A stretch of DNA of 11,767 nucleotides from Streptomyces sp. NRRL S-337 (GCF_000720175.1 NZ_JOIX01000131.1:1-11767); one strand, 5' to 3'; counted from the stretch's first letter, positions 1-7,580 are shown. Notes: generated from the letters alone by a model not told the origin. A program made the numbers and translations.

Positions 1-34
1 TTGTGTGGACGTAAAGCGTCAGCAGTCCACACAA
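1..34. repeat. Perfect 10-bp inverted repeat, 14-nt spacer, downstream of adnA
   Basis: The arms TTGTGTGGAC (1–10) and GTCCACACAA (25–34) are exact reverse complements. The left arm touches the window edge, so the repeat may be longer. It lies about 130 bp past the adnA stop, before the position expected for the next gene. Each arm contains the heptamer GTCCACA, the core of the actinobacterial DnaA box (TTGTCCACA); the nine-mers 23–31 and 4–12 (minus) each match 7 of 9 bases. It could be an RNA stem-loop, an operator, or a pair of inverted DnaA-like boxes. The repeat is seen directly; its function is unknown. Confidence 0.6.
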
Positions 35-126
35 CCGGCCCCGGAGGCCCGTCACCGCACCCACCACAAACCCAGCCCGCCGCAGGCGCAACGGCGAGAC
101 GACCCGCGGCGGGAAAGACAGCCACG

Positions 127-156
127 TACGCGGCACCGCAATACGCGGCACCGCAA
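127..156. repeat. 15-bp perfect tandem duplication
   Basis: TACGCGGCACCGCAA occurs at 127–141 and again immediately at 142–156 with no mismatch. It ends 4 bp before the adnA stop codon complement, in the gap between adnA and whatever follows. It is probably a recent slippage product. No function can be assigned. Confidence 0.7.
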
Positions 157-160
157 AGCG

Positions 161-3100
161 TCATTCCACGACCTGGCGCCCCTCCGCCACCGCGCTGCAA
201 GAAGCGCGGAACGCGCAGTGCGTGCAGTGCGTGCCCGTGGCCGGCGTGAAGCGTTCCTCCAGGACGCGGCCGGCGGCGGTGGCGAGGAGGTCGCCCACCC
301 AGTCACCGTCCGGCGGCGGCTGGGCCTGTACGGCGGGCAGCGCGTCGCCGCCCTCCTTCTGGGGGGCGCCGATGCGCAGGTGGACGAGTTCGGCGCCGCC
401 GGGTTCGGGGGTGTGGCCGTCGAAGACGTCGTCGACCGCGCCTTCGCGGACCGCGAGCTGGTAGACGGCGAGCTGGGGGTGGCGGGCGACCTCGGGACCG
501 GTCGGTTTCTGCTTGCCGGTCTTGAAGTCGACGACGTAGGCCCTGCCCTGTTCGTCCTTGGCGACGTGGTCCATGCTGCCGCGGATGCGGACCTCGTAGG
601 TGCCGGCGCGGAGGGTGACGTCGAAGGGGTGCTCGGTGGCGACGGGGTCGCGGCCGAGGGTGTCGCGTTCCATGACGTGCCAGCGCAGGAAGCGTTCGAG
701 GGCGGCGCGGGCGTGGTCCTTTTCCTGGCGGGACTTCCAGGGGGCGTCGAAGGCGAGCGCGTCCCATACGGAGTCCAGGCGTTCCATGAGGACGGTGAGG
801 TCGGCGGGGGTGCGTCCGGAGGCGACCTCGTCGGCGAGGACGTGGACGACGTTGCCGAAGCCCTGGGCGGCGGTGGCGGGGCTGTCCGCCTTGACCTCGC
901 GGCCGAGGAACCACTGGAGGGCGCAGGTGTTGGCGAGCTGGTCGAGGGCGCTGCCGGAGAGGACGACGGGCAGGTCGCGGTCGCGCAGCGGGACCCGGCT
1001 GTGGGTGGGGTCGTTCATGCCCCACCAGGTGTCGGGGTGGGCGGCGGGCACCAGGGGGCGGTGGTCGTCGTCGTGCAGGGCGGCGAGCCGGGCGAGGCGC
1101 TGGGCGGCGGCGTCGCGCAGGGCGGGGCTCGCCGCGGGGTCGACGGTGGTGGCGCGGAGTTCGGCGACGAGTGCGGCGACGGAGAGGGGGCGGCGGGGGC
1201 GGCCGGTGACGTCCTGGGGGGTGATGCCCAGTTCGGTGAGGAACCGGGAGGGCTGGTCGCCGTCGTCGGCGGCGGCCTTGACGGCGGTGACGACGAGGCG
1301 GTCGCGGGCGCGGGTGGCGGCCACGTAGAACAGCCGGCGTTCCTCGGCGAGCAGGGCGCCGGGTGTGAGGGGTTCGGCCAGGCCGTCGCGGCCGATCCGG
1401 TCGGCTTCGAGGAGGGAGCCGCGGCGGCGCAGGTCGGGCCAGAGTCCTTCCTGGACGCCGGCGACGACGACCAGCCGCCATTCCAGGCCCTTGGCGCGGT
1501 GGGCGGTCATCAGCCGGACGGCGTCGGGGCGGACGGTGCGGCGGGTGAGGGTGTCGGCGGCGATGTCCTGGGCGTCGAGTTCCTCCAGGAAGTTCAGGGC
1601 GCCGCGGCCGCCGGTGCGTTCCTCGGCGCGGGCGGCGGTCTCGAAGAGGGCGACCACGGCGTCGAGGTCGCGGTCGGCGTTGCGGCCGGCGGCGCCGCCG
1701 CGCCGGGCGGCGCGTTCCAGGCGCTGCGGCCAGGGGGTGCCGTCCCACAGTTCCCACAGGGCCTGTTCGGCGGTGCCGCCGCCGGCGAGGAGTTCGCGGG
1801 CCTTGCGCAGCAGCAGACCGAGCCGCTGGGCGCCGCGGGCGTAGGCGGGGTCGTGGGCGACCAGGCGCTGGGGTTGGGCGAGGGCGCGGGCGATCAGTGT
1901 GTCGGAGGGGGGCGGCAGGGGTGCGCCGGCGGCGCGTTCCTCTTCGCGCAGGGCGCGGCCCAGGCGGCGCAGGTCGGCGGAGTCCATGCCGCCCAGGGGG
2001 GAGGCGAGCAGGTCGAGGGCGGTCTCGGCGTCGAGCCAGCCCGGTGTGGTGGCGTCCGGGGCATCCGGTTCGGCCGTGTCCGGTTCGGCCGTGTCCGGTT
2101 CGGCCGTGTCCGGTTCCGGGTCGAGGGCGGCGCGGGCCGCGGCGCGGAGGGCGGTGAGCAGGGGGGCGACGGCGGGTTCGTGGCGCAGCGGGAGTTCGTC
2201 GCCGTCGATGTCGAGGGGGACGCCGGCCGAGGTGAGGGCGCGGCGGACGGCGGGGATGGAGCGGCCGCCGGCGCGGACGAGGACGGCCATGTCGCGCCAG
2301 GGCACGCCGTCCTCCAGGTGGGCGCGGCGCAGGATGTCGGCGACGTTGTCCAGTTCGGCGCCGGGTGTGGGGTAGGTGTACGCCTCGACGCGGCCGCCGT
2401 CCCGTACGGGGGTGGGTTCGCGGTGGGCGCGGACCTTGGCGGCCGGAAGGCGGGTGAGCGGCATCCGGTGGGTGAGCTGCCGGGTGGCGGCGAGCAGGCT
2501 GGCGCCGGAGCGGCGGGAGGTGCCGAGGACGGCGACGGGGGCGGGGGTGCCGTCGCCGCGGCGGAAGGTTTCGGGGAAGTCGAGGATGCCGTTGACGTCC
2601 GAGCCGCGGAAGGCGTAGATCGACTGGTCGGGGTCCCCGAAGGCGACGAGGGTGCGGCCGGGGGTACCGGGGGCGGCGGCCGCGGTGTAGTTGCCGGCGA
2701 GCGCGCGCAGCAGTCGTACCTGGGCGGCGTCGGTGTCCTGGTACTCGTCGACGTAGACGGCGTCGTACGTGGTGGCGAGGTCGGCGGCGACGTCGGGGCG
2801 TTCGGCCAGGAGCACGGCGCGGTGGACCAGTTCGGCGTAGTCGAGGACGCCCTGGCCGTCGAGGACGTCGAGGTATTCGGCGAGGAAGCCGGCGGCGGCG
2901 TGCCAGTCGGGGCGGCCGGTGCGGCGGGCGAAGGCGCCGAGGGCGTCCGGGCCGAGGCCGAGTTCGCGGCTGCGGGCGAGCACGGCGCGGACCTCGTCGG
3001 CGAAGCCGCGGGTGGTCAGGCAGGCGCGGAGGTCGTCGGGCCAGCTGATCGCGGCCCGGCCCTCGGCGGCGAGGTCGGCCTGGCCCTGGAGGAGTTCGCG

Positions 3101-3616
3101 GACGACGAGGTCCTGCTCGGGCCCGGACAGCAGGCGCAGGGGGTCGGCGAAGAGGTCGGCGTCCTGGTGGGCGCGGACCAGGGCGTAGCAGAAGGAGTGG
3201 AAGGTGGTGGCCTGCGGGATGCCGGCCGGTACGGGCGGGGTCCCCGGCCCCGCGCCGTGTTTCCCGGGGCGCCGGCGCGGCTTCTCCAGGGCGCGCAGGC
3301 GGAGGGCGAGGCGGTCGCGGAGGTCGACGGCGGCCTTGCGGCTGAAGGTGAGGACGAGGATCCGCTCGGGGTCGCCGCCGTCCCGGACCCGGCGGGCGAC
3401 GGCTTCGACGAGGGTCGTGGTCTTGCCGGTGCCGGGGCCGGCGAGGACCAGCAGCGGGCCGTCTCGGTGGTCAACCACGGCGCGCTGGGCTGCGTCCAAG
3501 GTGGGAGGGTCCACCCGTTCCGGCGGGGTGCGGACCAGTCGGTACGCGCCGGAGGCGTCCTGCCGCGCCGCCCGGCGGGGCTGCGTCGGCGGGACGGCCG
3601 AGAAGGAGGAGCTCAC
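161..3616 (-). CDS. adnA: AdnA-type ATP-dependent helicase-nuclease subunit
   Basis: 1151 residues. The N-terminal part is a superfamily 1A motor: Gln44 of the Q motif, Walker A AGPGTGKT at 59–66, Walker B DEYQD at 290–294, motif III GDPDQSIYAF from 327, motif V TAHRAKGLEW at 704–713 and motif VI EERRLFYVAATRA at 758–770. The C-terminus is a RecB-family nuclease: His925, Asp1016, VDFKTGK with Asp1030 and Lys1032, then QLAVYQ from 1048. Cys898 with C-x2-C-x5-C at 1131/1134/1140 is the AddB-like [4Fe-4S] pattern. Such enzymes work as AdnA–AdnB heterodimers that resect double-strand-break ends in actinobacteria; the adnAB locus is reported as essential in Streptomyces. The A rather than B call rests on gene order (first gene, nothing of the partner visible), so it is an inference. 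Start is GTG at 3614–3616, with AGGA 12 nt upstream, rather far. No earlier in-frame start exists. All key residues look intact. The 227-bp leader (3617–3843) shows no convincing gene or promoter. Confidence 0.93.
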   Translation of the reverse strand: MSSSFSAVPPTQPRRAARQDASGAYRLVRTPPERVDPPTLDAAQRAVVDHRDGPLLVLAGPGTGKTTTLVEAVARRVRDGGDPERILVLTFSRKAAVDLRDRLALRLRALEKPRRRPGKHGAGPGTPPVPAGIPQATTFHSFCYALVRAHQDADLFADPLRLLSGPEQDLVVRELLQGQADLAAEGRAAISWPDDLRACLTTRGFADEVRAVLARSRELGLGPDALGAFARRTGRPDWHAAAGFLAEYLDVLDGQGVLDYAELVHRAVLLAERPDVAADLATTYDAVYVDEYQDTDAAQVRLLRALAGNYTAAAAPGTPGRTLVAFGDPDQSIYAFRGSDVNGILDFPETFRRGDGTPAPVAVLGTSRRSGASLLAATRQLTHRMPLTRLPAAKVRAHREPTPVRDGGRVEAYTYPTPGAELDNVADILRRAHLEDGVPWRDMAVLVRAGGRSIPAVRRALTSAGVPLDIDGDELPLRHEPAVAPLLTALRAAARAALDPEPDTAEPDTAEPDTAEPDAPDATTPGWLDAETALDLLASPLGGMDSADLRRLGRALREEERAAGAPLPPPSDTLIARALAQPQRLVAHDPAYARGAQRLGLLLRKARELLAGGGTAEQALWELWDGTPWPQRLERAARRGGAAGRNADRDLDAVVALFETAARAEERTGGRGALNFLEELDAQDIAADTLTRRTVRPDAVRLMTAHRAKGLEWRLVVVAGVQEGLWPDLRRRGSLLEADRIGRDGLAEPLTPGALLAEERRLFYVAATRARDRLVVTAVKAAADDGDQPSRFLTELGITPQDVTGRPRRPLSVAALVAELRATTVDPAASPALRDAAAQRLARLAALHDDDHRPLVPAAHPDTWWGMNDPTHSRVPLRDRDLPVVLSGSALDQLANTCALQWFLGREVKADSPATAAQGFGNVVHVLADEVASGRTPADLTVLMERLDSVWDALAFDAPWKSRQEKDHARAALERFLRWHVMERDTLGRDPVATEHPFDVTLRAGTYEVRIRGSMDHVAKDEQGRAYVVDFKTGKQKPTGPEVARHPQLAVYQLAVREGAVDDVFDGHTPEPGGAELVHLRIGAPQKEGGDALPAVQAQPPPDGDWVGDLLATAAGRVLEERFTPATGTHCTHCAFRASCSAVAEGRQVVE
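2064..2116 (-). repeat. 15-bp triplicate inside adnA (EPDTA repeats)
   Basis: TCCGGTTCGGCCGTG is repeated exactly at 2064–2078, 2079–2093 and 2094–2108, followed by 8 bases of a fourth copy. On the minus strand it encodes a run of Glu-Pro-Asp-Thr-Ala units near residues 500–518, between the helicase motifs. The unit is a multiple of three and acidic, so copy-number changes would keep the frame. It probably forms a flexible linker or surface loop, and copy number likely differs between strains. Confidence 0.85.
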
Positions 3617-3843
3617 GTGGATCGCCGGTCCTGAGGAGGGTGCTGGTCGTGGTGCGGATGCGGTGCGGTGCGCGCCGCGGTGCCGGGTGCCGGGGTGGCC
3701 GGGGGCCGGGCGGCGGGGCCGTGGTGGCGGCCGGCGCCGGGACGGCAGTGCCCGACGCTACGCCAGTCGGCGCCCGGGCCGGGGACCGGTCCGCGGGCCG
3801 CCACAACGGGCCGCAGGCGGCGCCGGTGCCGGTGCCGGGCGGC

Positions 3844-4332
3844 TCAGTCGTCCCATGCGTCGTCCCGGTCGTCCGGGTCGTCCCGGTCCTCCGGCCGGCC
3901 GTCCGGGTCATCCGGGTCGTCCGGCCGGCCGTCCCAGCGGGCGCGCCGCATGTCGAGCCTGGGTATGTGGTCGTCCGCCTCCACCGACGCCGACCGCAGC
4001 GGGGTGCCCTCGTCGCGGTAGTGGGCCAGGGCGCGCAGTTCGCTGCCGGGCAGCAGCTTGCCGTCGGCGCGCACCACCCGCCACCAGGGGACCGCGCCGC
4101 CGTAGAGCGCCATCACCCGCCCGACCTGCCGCGGCCCGCCCACCCGTCGCCCGCCACCGCCTTCCCCTGGAAGCCCTTCGGGCTGCCCCTCTTCCGCGAG
4201 ATACTCCGCGACATCGCCGTACGTCATGACCCGGCCGGCCGGGATCAGCTCGGCGACGGAGAGCACCCGCTCGGCATAGGCGGGCAGCTCCCCGGCGTCG
4301 GCGCCGGGCGCCGTGTCTCCGGTACCACTCAT
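3844..4332 (-). CDS. Alkyltransferase-like protein (ATL, MGMT C-terminal domain fold)
   Basis: 162 residues. The MGMT DNA-binding fold spans about 19–111: winged helix starting IPAGRVMTYGDVAEYL (Tyr38), PRQVGRVM with the likely arginine finger Arg68, and active-site loop PWWRV at 82–86. Methylguanine methyltransferases have PCHRV. Here Trp83 replaces the alkyl-accepting Cys, as in ATL proteins such as E. coli YbaZ and S. pombe Atl1, which bind O6-alkylguanine and flag it for nucleotide excision repair without repairing it themselves. Odd features are a Gly-rich insertion (about 46–66) between Tyr38 and Arg68 and an Asp-rich tail (from about 135). I chose ATG 4332 because AGGA lies 8 nt upstream; ATG 4341 is in frame but has its purines directly adjacent. 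The frame stays open to 4503, but that extension is Gly/Arg-rich and looks non-coding. It lies 227 bp upstream of adnA on the same strand. I recall Mycobacterium tuberculosis having a similar gene (Rv3204) beside adnAB. Confidence 0.88.
   Translation of the reverse strand: MSGTGDTAPGADAGELPAYAERVLSVAELIPAGRVMTYGDVAEYLAEEGQPEGLPGEGGGGRRVGGPRQVGRVMALYGGAVPWWRVVRADGKLLPGSELRALAHYRDEGTPLRSASVEADDHIPRLDMRRARWDGRPDDPDDPDGRPEDRDDPDDRDDAWDD
3890..3934 (-). repeat. Direct repeats encoding the Asp-rich ATL tail
   Basis: TCCGGCCGGCCGTCC occurs at 3890–3904 and 3920–3934, with related GTCCGGGTC / GTCCCGGTC units between and below (3860–3930). In the ATL frame these encode Asp/Pro/Arg repeats (DDPDD, GRP) ending in a C-terminal DAWDD. 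The tail is low-complexity and probably disordered; it is not part of the MGMT fold. Confidence 0.7.
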
Positions 4333-4520
4333 TCGGTCCATCCTGCCGCACGGCACCGACAATGGGAGCGGACGCATGGTCCACCACCCTTCGGAACACC
4401 GGCGGCGGCCGCCACCGGACCCGGCGCGGTGGCGGAGGTTCCGCTTCCCGTCACCCCGAAATGCACCCTGATGCCCCCCTCCACCGGTCGGCCGTGCCAC
4501 CATCTTCCGGACGGTGACTG
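4333..4520. promoter_or_regulatory. Divergent intergenic region with inverted repeat
   Basis: 188 bp separate the divergent ATL and membrane-protein starts, so promoters for both genes are expected here. I could not identify convincing −35/−10 pairs in either direction. CCGCCACC (4409–4416) and GGTGGCGG (4428–4435) form a perfect 8-bp inverted repeat with an 11-nt spacer. It could be an operator or an RNA stem-loop, but in sequence this GC-rich it may be chance. Confidence 0.35.
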
Positions 4521-7502
4521 GTGATACGAGATCAAGAAGAGACGGCCGAGCAGCAGGGCGCGGCGCCTCCGCGGGAGGCGGGCGCCCCTGAAGCGCTGCC
4601 CGTCGAGGGGAAGCACCAACGGAGGCCGGCCACGGCTTCCGCTACCGAAAAGGCGAGCACGATCAAGAAGGCCGAACGACCGGGGGCGTCCCAGAGGCCG
4701 GAAGGGCCCAAGGAGCCCGCACCACCCAAGGGACACGAGGAGGAGCCGAGGAGCGACCGGCAACACCGGCAGGTGCCGGACGACGCGCACGTGGAGCACG
4801 GCAAGGGCGCCGAGCCGGGCCCGGCCGCCGCCCGCGGCACCTCCCGGACGGGTTCGCACCGCGACGGGGAGGCCGTCGACGCGTGCGGCGAGTTCCACGT
4901 CGACCGGGTCTCCGGTGATGAGCCGCTGCTGCCCGCCCGGGTGCACCGGCCCGCCGACCTGCTGCGGCTGCTGCTCGGTATGGCCGGCATCGCCCTGGTC
5001 CTCGGTCTGGCCACGTTCGCGCACGGCACCACCGCGGGCCTGGCCCGGGACATCGGCACCGGCGCGCGGGCCACTCCCCCGCTGCTGATCAACCTGGCGG
5101 GGCTGAGTGCCAGCGTCGCGGTGCTGATCGTGCCGGTGGCGTTCGCCGTCGAGCGGCTGATCAAGCGGGACGGGCTGCGGATCGCGGACGGCGTGCTCGC
5201 CGCCGTCCTGGCGCACGGGGTGTCGCTCGCCACCGACCTGTGGGTGGCGGAGTCGGCCCCGGCCTCCATCAGGGTGGCGCTGACCCAGCCGCTGGCGAAC
5301 GGCTCGCTCTCCGCGCCGGTGCACAGCTATCTGGCACCGGTGATCGCCTACATGACGGCGGTGGGCATGTCCCGGCGGCCGCGCTGGCGGGTCGCGATGT
5401 GGGGCGTGCTGCTGCTCGACGCGTTCGCGGTGCTGGTCGGCCGCTACACCACACCGTTCGCGATCATCACGACGGTGCTGATCGGCTGGACCGTGGCGTT
5501 CGGCACCCTCTACGCCGTCGGCTCCCCCAACGTCCGGCCCACCGGGCAGAACCTCCTGGCCGGGCTGCGCCGGGTCGGTTTCCGCCCGGTCAGCGCGCTG
5601 CGCGCGGAGGACACCGCCAACTCCGAGCAGACCGCCGGCCCCGAGCAGAACGAGCACGCCGACCGCGGCCGCCGCTACCTCGTCACCCTGGAGGACGGCC
5701 CGCCGATCGACGTCACCGTGGTCGACCGCGAGCAGCAGGCCCAGGGCTTCTTCTACCGGGTCTGGCGCCGGCTGTCGCTGCGCGGCGGCATCAACCAGCG
5801 CCGCAGCCTGCAGTCGCTGCGCCAGGCCCTGGAGCAGGAGGCGCTGCTGGCGTACGCGGCCATCGCGGCGGGAGCCAACGCCCCCAAGCTGATCGCCACC
5901 TCTGAGCTCGGCCCGGACGCGGTGATGCTGGTCTACGAGCACATCGGGGGCCGCACCTTCGACTCGCTGGCCGACGAGGAGATCACCGACGCGCTGATGC
6001 ACAGCGCCTGGCGGCAGGTCGAGGCGCTGCAGTCGCGGCGGATCGCGCACCGGCGGCTGGTCGGCGACGCGCTGCTGGTGGATCGTTCCGGCAACATCGT
6101 GCTGACCGAGCTGCGCGGCGGCGAGATCGCGGCCGGTGACCTCGTGCTGCGGATGGACGTCGCCCAGCTGCTGGTCACGCTGGGCCTGCGGGTCGGCGCC
6201 GAACGGGCGGTGGCGGCGGCCGTCGAGGTGCTCGGCCCGGACGCGGTCGCGGACAGCCTGCCGCTGCTCCAGCCGATCGCGCTGAGCCGCACCACCCGGG
6301 CCACCCTGCGTCAGCTGGCCCGTGAGCGCGCCAAGCGGGAGCGGGAGGCGGTGCTGGCGGCGTCGCAGGCCGCCAAGGAGGCCCGGGAGGCCCGGGAGGC
6401 GGCCCCGAAGGACCGCAGGACGCTGCGGGCCGAGCGGCACGCGGAGAAGAACGCCGAGAAGCGGGCGCTCGACGAGGCGTCGGAAGAGGCCCGCGAGGAG
6501 GACCTGCTGGCCCAGATCCGCCGGCAGGTGCTGCTGATCCGGCCCACGGCGGTGATCGAGCCGGCGAAGCTGGAGCGGCTCAGCCCGCGGATCCTCATCA
6601 GCTGGATCGCCGGTGCCTTCGCGGTGTACCTGCTGCTGTCCCAGCTCACCAACTTCAACCTCGGTGACGTGGTCAGCGAGGCCCAGTGGGTGTGGGTGCT
6701 GGTGGCGATGTTCTTCTCGGCGACGACGTACATCGCGGCGGCGATGAGCCTGTTGGGGTTCGTCACGGAGAAGGTGTCGTTCGTCCGGACCATGATCGCG
6801 CAGATCGCGGGCAACTTCGTGAAGCTGGTGGCGCCCGCCGCGATCGGCGGGGTGGCGCTCAACACCCGCTTCCTGCAGCGCGCCGGGGTCCGGCCCGGTC
6901 TGGCGGTGGCCAGCGTCGGCGCCTCCCAGCTGTTCGGGCTGGGCAGCCACATCCTCCTGCTGCTGGCCTTCGGCTATCTGACCGGCACCGAGCAGACCCA
7001 GGACATCTCGCCGTCCCGTACGGTCATCGCCGGGCTGCTGACCGTGGCCGTGCTGGTCCTGGTCGTCACGGCCGTGCCGGTGCTGCGGAAGTTCGTCTCG
7101 ACGCGGGTGCGGTCGCTGTTCGCCGGTGTGGTGCCGCGGATGCTGGACATCCTGCAGCGGCCGCGGAAGCTGGTCACCGGCATCGGCGGGATGCTGCTGC
7201 TGACGGCGGCGAACGTGATGTGCCTGGACGCGTCGATCCGGGCGTTCGGCGGCGGCGACAAGATCAGTTACGCGAGCATCGCGGTGGCCTTCCTCGCCGG
7301 CAACGCGCTGGGTTCGGCCGCCCCGACACCGGGCGGCGTGGGCGCCGTCGAAGGTGCGCTGATCACCGCGCTGACCATCGCCGGGCTCCCCGGCGACACC
7401 GCGTTCCCGGCGGTGCTGCTGTTCCGGCTGATGGTCTTCTGGCTGCCGGTCCTGCCGGGCTGGCTGGCCTTCACGTATCTGACGCGCAAGGGCGAGATCT
7501 GA
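4521..7502 (+). CDS. Membrane protein: pseudokinase-like domain fused to LPG-synthase-TM (YbhN-like) domain
   Basis: 993 residues. Residues 1–145 are hydrophilic and probably disordered. A first membrane block follows, with segments near 148–168, 188–210, 222–240, 270–284, 290–309 and 311–334. Residues about 382–590 resemble a kinase or aminoglycoside-phosphotransferase fold: QEALL around Glu440, an MLVYEHIGGRTF hinge, IAHRRLVGDALLVD (His510) and IVLTELRGGE (529 on). The catalytic Asp of HRD is Arg512, the metal-binding Asn is Ala517, and DFG reads ELR (530–532), so it should be catalytically dead. A Lys/Arg/Glu/Ala-rich helix (594–672) leads to a second multi-pass block (674–990) with the family signature GNALGSAAPTPGGVGAVE (927–944). 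That family (PF03706) includes the MprF flippase half and YbhN-type proteins; substrate here is unknown, and no aminoacyl-transferase domain is present. The GTG start at 4521 has only weak upstream purines; starts near 4770 are possible. Transcribed alone and divergent from ATL. Confidence 0.85.
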   Translation: MIRDQEETAEQQGAAPPREAGAPEALPVEGKHQRRPATASATEKASTIKKAERPGASQRPEGPKEPAPPKGHEEEPRSDRQHRQVPDDAHVEHGKGAEPGPAAARGTSRTGSHRDGEAVDACGEFHVDRVSGDEPLLPARVHRPADLLRLLLGMAGIALVLGLATFAHGTTAGLARDIGTGARATPPLLINLAGLSASVAVLIVPVAFAVERLIKRDGLRIADGVLAAVLAHGVSLATDLWVAESAPASIRVALTQPLANGSLSAPVHSYLAPVIAYMTAVGMSRRPRWRVAMWGVLLLDAFAVLVGRYTTPFAIITTVLIGWTVAFGTLYAVGSPNVRPTGQNLLAGLRRVGFRPVSALRAEDTANSEQTAGPEQNEHADRGRRYLVTLEDGPPIDVTVVDREQQAQGFFYRVWRRLSLRGGINQRRSLQSLRQALEQEALLAYAAIAAGANAPKLIATSELGPDAVMLVYEHIGGRTFDSLADEEITDALMHSAWRQVEALQSRRIAHRRLVGDALLVDRSGNIVLTELRGGEIAAGDLVLRMDVAQLLVTLGLRVGAERAVAAAVEVLGPDAVADSLPLLQPIALSRTTRATLRQLARERAKREREAVLAASQAAKEAREAREAAPKDRRTLRAERHAEKNAEKRALDEASEEAREEDLLAQIRRQVLLIRPTAVIEPAKLERLSPRILISWIAGAFAVYLLLSQLTNFNLGDVVSEAQWVWVLVAMFFSATTYIAAAMSLLGFVTEKVSFVRTMIAQIAGNFVKLVAPAAIGGVALNTRFLQRAGVRPGLAVASVGASQLFGLGSHILLLLAFGYLTGTEQTQDISPSRTVIAGLLTVAVLVLVVTAVPVLRKFVSTRVRSLFAGVVPRMLDILQRPRKLVTGIGGMLLLTAANVMCLDASIRAFGGGDKISYASIAVAFLAGNALGSAAPTPGGVGAVEGALITALTIAGLPGDTAFPAVLLFRLMVFWLPVLPGWLAFTYLTRKGEI

Positions 7503-7507
7503 CCTGC

Positions 7508-7534
7508 GAGGGCCCCCGGGGCCCGGGGGCCCTC
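7508..7534 (+). terminator. Strong GC hairpin after the membrane-protein gene
   Basis: GAGGGCCCCCGGG (7508–7520) and CCCGGGGGCCCTC (7522–7534) are perfect 13-base complementary arms around one central base. The hairpin begins 5 nt after the stop codon at 7500–7502. No T-tract follows, which is usual for Streptomyces intrinsic terminators. Confidence 0.75.
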
Positions 7535-7543
7535 GGTAACGAT

Positions 7544-7580
7544 GAAGGCGCCGGTCCGTAACATCCGGACCGGCGCCTTC
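7544..7580. terminator. Second hairpin, probable bidirectional terminator (moeZ side)
   Basis: GAAGGCGCCGGTCCG (7544–7558) pairs perfectly with CGGACCGGCGCCTTC (7566–7580) across a 7-nt loop, a 15-bp stem. It lies 40 nt past the moeZ stop and just beyond the hairpin serving the plus-strand gene, so it most likely terminates moeZ transcripts and backs up the other terminator. There is no T-tract on either side. Confidence 0.75.

Noticed and set aside
1..151. Open minus-strand frame from GTG 151 to the window edge as the start of adnB
   Set aside because: Its translation lacks the Q-motif and Walker A sequence expected near the N-terminus of a helicase and is Arg/Pro-rich, so adnB more likely begins beyond the window.
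5..3634. A 1209-codon open frame on the plus strand
   Set aside because: It is antisense to adnA. Its Gly/Ala/Val-rich low-complexity translation has no motif, while the opposite strand shows a complete set of helicase and nuclease motifs.
3471..3911. A 146-codon minus-strand frame over the adnA leader and 5' end
   Set aside because: Thr/Pro/Gly/Arg-rich with no motif, and it overlaps both the ATL tail and the start of adnA in another frame.
4333..4503. Upstream extension of the ATL gene to 4503
   Set aside because: The added residues are Gly/Arg/Trp-rich and unlike the MGMT family; ATG 4332 has a spaced AGGA and yields a normal N-terminus.
4329..6950. An 873-codon open frame on the minus strand
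   Set aside because: Antisense to the membrane-protein gene; the translation is Gln/Arg/Gly/His-rich without domains, as expected of a GC-rich shadow frame.
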